Assembly: GCA_938008665.1 (NCBI GenBank)
Contig: CALLKA010000164.1
Coordinates: forward strand, 1-18,056
Origin: an uncultured Bacteroidota bacterium
Lineage (GTDB): Bacteria > Bacteroidota > Bacteroidia > Chitinophagales > Chitinophagaceae
Direction: 5' to 3'
DNA length: 18,056 bases
This document shows positions 15,873-18,056 of the stretch, piece after piece. How positions within the stretch are numbered: the first letter of the stretch is position 1; each line of letters begins with the position of its first letter. The notes under the pieces are model-generated. The model was not told where the DNA came from and did no database searches. It worked only from the letters and a program-made list of their open reading frames with translations. Position numbers and translations under genes: made by a program.

Positions 15873-15884
15873 TATTTATACATC

Positions 15885-17732
15885 ATGAGTGATGAGATCA
15901 AACACGAATGTGGTCTAGCTTACATTCGTTTAAGAAAGCCCTTTTCTTATTATCTTCAACAAAGAGGATCGGTAACCTACGGCTTAAACAAATTGTACTT
16001 GTTGATGGAAAAGCAGCACAATCGCGGCCAGGATGGGGCTGGATTGGCTACTTTAAAATTAAATATCGAACCGGGAAATCCTTTTTTATATCGTTTGCGC
16101 AGCAATGCGCAACAACCCATTGCTGATTTATTTTACAAAATTGGTTTAGAAATTCAAGAGCTGGAAAAATTTCAACCAGACATTACCAAACATCCTGGGT
16201 TAATGAAAGGGCATTTGCCTTTTATGGGTGAAATATTATTGGGACATTTAAGGTATGGCACACAAGGAAAAAATAATATTGAATTTTGTCATCCGTTTAT
16301 AAAAAGAAATTTAGTGCCTGCGAAAAATTTAGCGCTTGCAGGAAATTTTAATTTAGTCAATACAGAGGAGTTATACCAACACATTAATGTAACGCCAGGA
16401 AGTTTTGAAAAAGAAAGTGATTTGGCAGCGATGATGGAAGTGGTACATCATTTTTTAGAAAAAGAAGAACATATCAATCCGAACAATCCCAATATTGTGA
16501 ATGTATTAAAAAATGCAGTTCCTTTATTTGATGGTGGATTTACGGTTGGCGGTTTGTTAGGTAATGGCTATAGCTTTATCATGCGTGATGCGCATGGCAT
16601 ACGACCTGCCTATTATTATATTGACGATGAAGTTATTGTAGCTGCGAGTGAACGTGCTGCTATCCGAACTACTTTTAATGTTGCCGAAAATGAAGTATTG
16701 GAGTTGATGCCAGGTATGGCATTGATTGTGGATGATCATGGAAAATATGCCATTGAACAAATAGTTGCACCCAAGGAAAGAAGGGCTTGCTCATTTGAGC
16801 GCATCTATTTTTCAAGAGGGAGCGATGAAAAAATTTATCGCGAAAGAATTGCTTTAGGCAATCATTTAAGTGTAAGAGTATTAGATCGCATTGAAAAGGA
16901 TTTGAAAAACACCATTTTCTCCTATATACCCAATACTGCCGAAGTTGCTTTTTATGGTTTGGTAAAAGGAATGGAAGAGTACTTAAATAAAATTAAGGTA
17001 GAGCGTATTTTGAGTTGGGGAAATGAGGTAGATCCAGAAAAACTGGAAGCCATGGTGAATCGAAAAATTAGACAGGAAAAAATTGCGATCAAGGATGTTA
17101 AATTGAGAACTTTCATTACAGATGATGCCAATAGAAACGAAATGGTACAACATGTATATGATATTACTTATGGCACCGTTCGTAAAGATGAAGATACATT
17201 GGTAGTCATTGATGATAGTATTGTTCGTGGTACTACGCTAAAGGAAAGTATTATTAAAATGCTCGCGCGTTTATCTCCTAAAAAAATCATTGTTGTTTCA
17301 TCTGCGCCGCAAATCAGGTACCCCGATTGTTATGGAATTGACATGAGTAAAATGGGCGATTTTATTGCATTTAGAGCGGTGATCGCTTTGCTCAATGAAA
17401 CAGGCAAGTCAAATGTAATTGCTGATGTTTTACAGAAAATAAAAGCCCTTGAGGCCAAAGGGGAATTACATACTGAAAACGTGGTACGTCAATTATATAA
17501 ACCATTTACACCCGAGGAAATTTCAGATAAAATAGCGCAGTTAATTACACCAGAAAATTTTAATATTCCAGTGGAAGTGATCTATCAAACGATTGAGGAT
17601 CTGCATTTATGTTGTCCTACGAATACGGGTGATTGGTATTTTACAGGTAACTATCCTACACCAGGTGGTAACAAAGTTTGTAACAAAGCTTTTGTTAATT
17701 ATATGGAAGGTAAAAATGTGAGAGGCTATTAG
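15885..17732 (+). CDS. Long PurF-type amidophosphoribosyltransferase
   Basis: This is related to PurF, which makes 5-phosphoribosylamine from PRPP and glutamine in the first step of purine synthesis. At 615 residues it is over 100 longer than classical PurF. The probable glutaminase nucleophile is Cys9, so an eight-residue propeptide would have to be removed. NRGQDG (46-51), GHLRYGT (120-126), a GNFN segment, and RDAHGIRP match the class II amidotransferase domain, which carries insertions between these motifs. The PRPP motif VIDDSIVRGTT ends at 451. The usual PDSG loop is replaced by PNTA (349-352), and the C-terminal FTGNYPT (586-592) lacks the CxxC that binds the Fe-S cluster in the Bacillus enzyme, although a CC pair (576-577) lies nearby. 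It may be the main PurF or a paralogue with another substrate. Confidence 0.85.
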   Translation: MSDEIKHECGLAYIRLRKPFSYYLQQRGSVTYGLNKLYLLMEKQHNRGQDGAGLATLKLNIEPGNPFLYRLRSNAQQPIADLFYKIGLEIQELEKFQPDITKHPGLMKGHLPFMGEILLGHLRYGTQGKNNIEFCHPFIKRNLVPAKNLALAGNFNLVNTEELYQHINVTPGSFEKESDLAAMMEVVHHFLEKEEHINPNNPNIVNVLKNAVPLFDGGFTVGGLLGNGYSFIMRDAHGIRPAYYYIDDEVIVAASERAAIRTTFNVAENEVLELMPGMALIVDDHGKYAIEQIVAPKERRACSFERIYFSRGSDEKIYRERIALGNHLSVRVLDRIEKDLKNTIFSYIPNTAEVAFYGLVKGMEEYLNKIKVERILSWGNEVDPEKLEAMVNRKIRQEKIAIKDVKLRTFITDDANRNEMVQHVYDITYGTVRKDEDTLVVIDDSIVRGTTLKESIIKMLARLSPKKIIVVSSAPQIRYPDCYGIDMSKMGDFIAFRAVIALLNETGKSNVIADVLQKIKALEAKGELHTENVVRQLYKPFTPEEISDKIAQLITPENFNIPVEVIYQTIEDLHLCCPTNTGDWYFTGNYPTPGGNKVCNKAFVNYMEGKNVRGY

Positions 17733-17739
17733 CGCTTAA

Positions 17740-18056
17740 TTATACGCGATAGCAAATAGCATTTATATTCATACCTGCACCCACGGATGCAAAAATAACA
17801 ATATCACCTTTATGTAATTGGTGTTCCTTGTATTTACCTCTTTTAACTAAGTCATATAAGGTGGGGATGGTGGCTACTGAACTATTTCCCAAATCATGAA
17901 TACTCATGGGCATTACATTTTCTGGAACTATTCTAATATCGTATAATTTATACAACGCCTTAATAAAGCCTTCATCCATTTTTTCATTGGCTTGGTGTAA
18001 AAAGAATTTTTTCACATCATGTATATCCACGCCCGCTTTCTCAATACATTCCTTCA
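17740..18056 (-). CDS. 3-oxoacyl-ACP synthase III (FabH-like), C-terminal part, cut by window end
   Basis: This is the C-terminal part (about 105 residues) of a thiolase-fold ketoacyl-ACP synthase III; the frame stays open to the window edge, so the N-terminus and the catalytic Cys lie outside. The visible part has the catalytic His in FLHQANEKM, the catalytic Asn in DLGNSSVATIP (the family pattern is GNTSAASIP) and the C-terminal Gly-rich FASVGAGMNINAICYRV. Such enzymes start fatty-acid synthesis by condensing acyl-CoA with malonyl-ACP, but FabH-like paralogues also act in secondary pathways, and this part alone cannot tell which. It is convergent with the PurF-like gene, with only 7 bp between the stops and no clear terminator. 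Confidence 0.88.
   Translation of the reverse strand, partial: KECIEKAGVDIHDVKKFFLHQANEKMDEGFIKALYKLYDIRIVPENVMPMSIHDLGNSSVATIPTLYDLVKRGKYKEHQLHKGDIVIFASVGAGMNINAICYRV

Noticed and set aside
17721..17760. Possible terminator between the convergent PurF-like and FabH-like genes
   Set aside because: The GCTAT/ATAGC arms pair only imperfectly and no T-run follows, so I could not support a terminator.

Overview
The window looks like chromosomal DNA from a low-GC member of the Bacteroidota, most likely close to Chitinophagaceae; that family assignment is an inference from gene style, not a search. Supporting signs are a TonB-dependent receptor with an N-terminal carboxypeptidase-D-like domain followed by a surface lipoprotein, a DUF4834-like small protein, a very long IF-2 with an Ala/Lys/Glu and Gly-rich linker, a long PurF-type protein, the lack of clear Shine-Dalgarno sequences, and several matches to the Bacteroidota promoter element TAnnTTTG. 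I see no tRNA, rRNA, CRISPR array, insertion sequence, phage gene or broken gene. Coding density is high and the longest non-coding gap is 218 bp (2238-2455).

Layout. (1) 38-2237: a SulP anion transporter followed by a beta-carbonic anhydrase, a pair that fits bicarbonate uptake and interconversion, closed by a strong hairpin terminator. (2) 2456-6756: a TonB-dependent receptor and a beta-helix-like lipoprotein, probably one operon, preceded by two 7-bp direct repeats at 11-bp period resembling a PhoB (Pho) box, and closed by a bidirectional terminator. (3) 6877-8594: alanine dehydrogenase (minus) divergent from an Lrp/AsnC regulator (plus), with an AT-rich, repeat-containing spacer that looks like an operator. 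(4) 8645-9588: a YihX-like HAD phosphatase facing a DUF4834-like membrane protein. (5) 9707-17732: rimP, nusA, infB, a SurA-like periplasmic peptidyl-prolyl isomerase and a long PurF-like amidotransferase, all on the plus strand with short gaps. (6) 17740-18056: the C-terminal part of a FabH-type ketoacyl-ACP synthase on the minus strand, cut by the window end.

Most of the window is housekeeping or common Bacteroidota content, and I found no unmistakably new multi-gene system. The most interesting signals are regulatory. A textbook intrinsic terminator (10-11 bp stem plus U-tract) sits between a good promoter candidate and the rimP start codon, so the rimP-nusA-infB operon seems to be transcribed through a terminator. 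This parallels NusA autoregulation by leader attenuation in Bacillus subtilis. The Pho-box-like repeat suggests that the TonB receptor/lipoprotein pair responds to phosphate. The PurF-like protein keeps the glutaminase and PRPP motifs but lacks the usual PDSG loop and the cluster-cysteine motif of the Bacillus-type enzyme.
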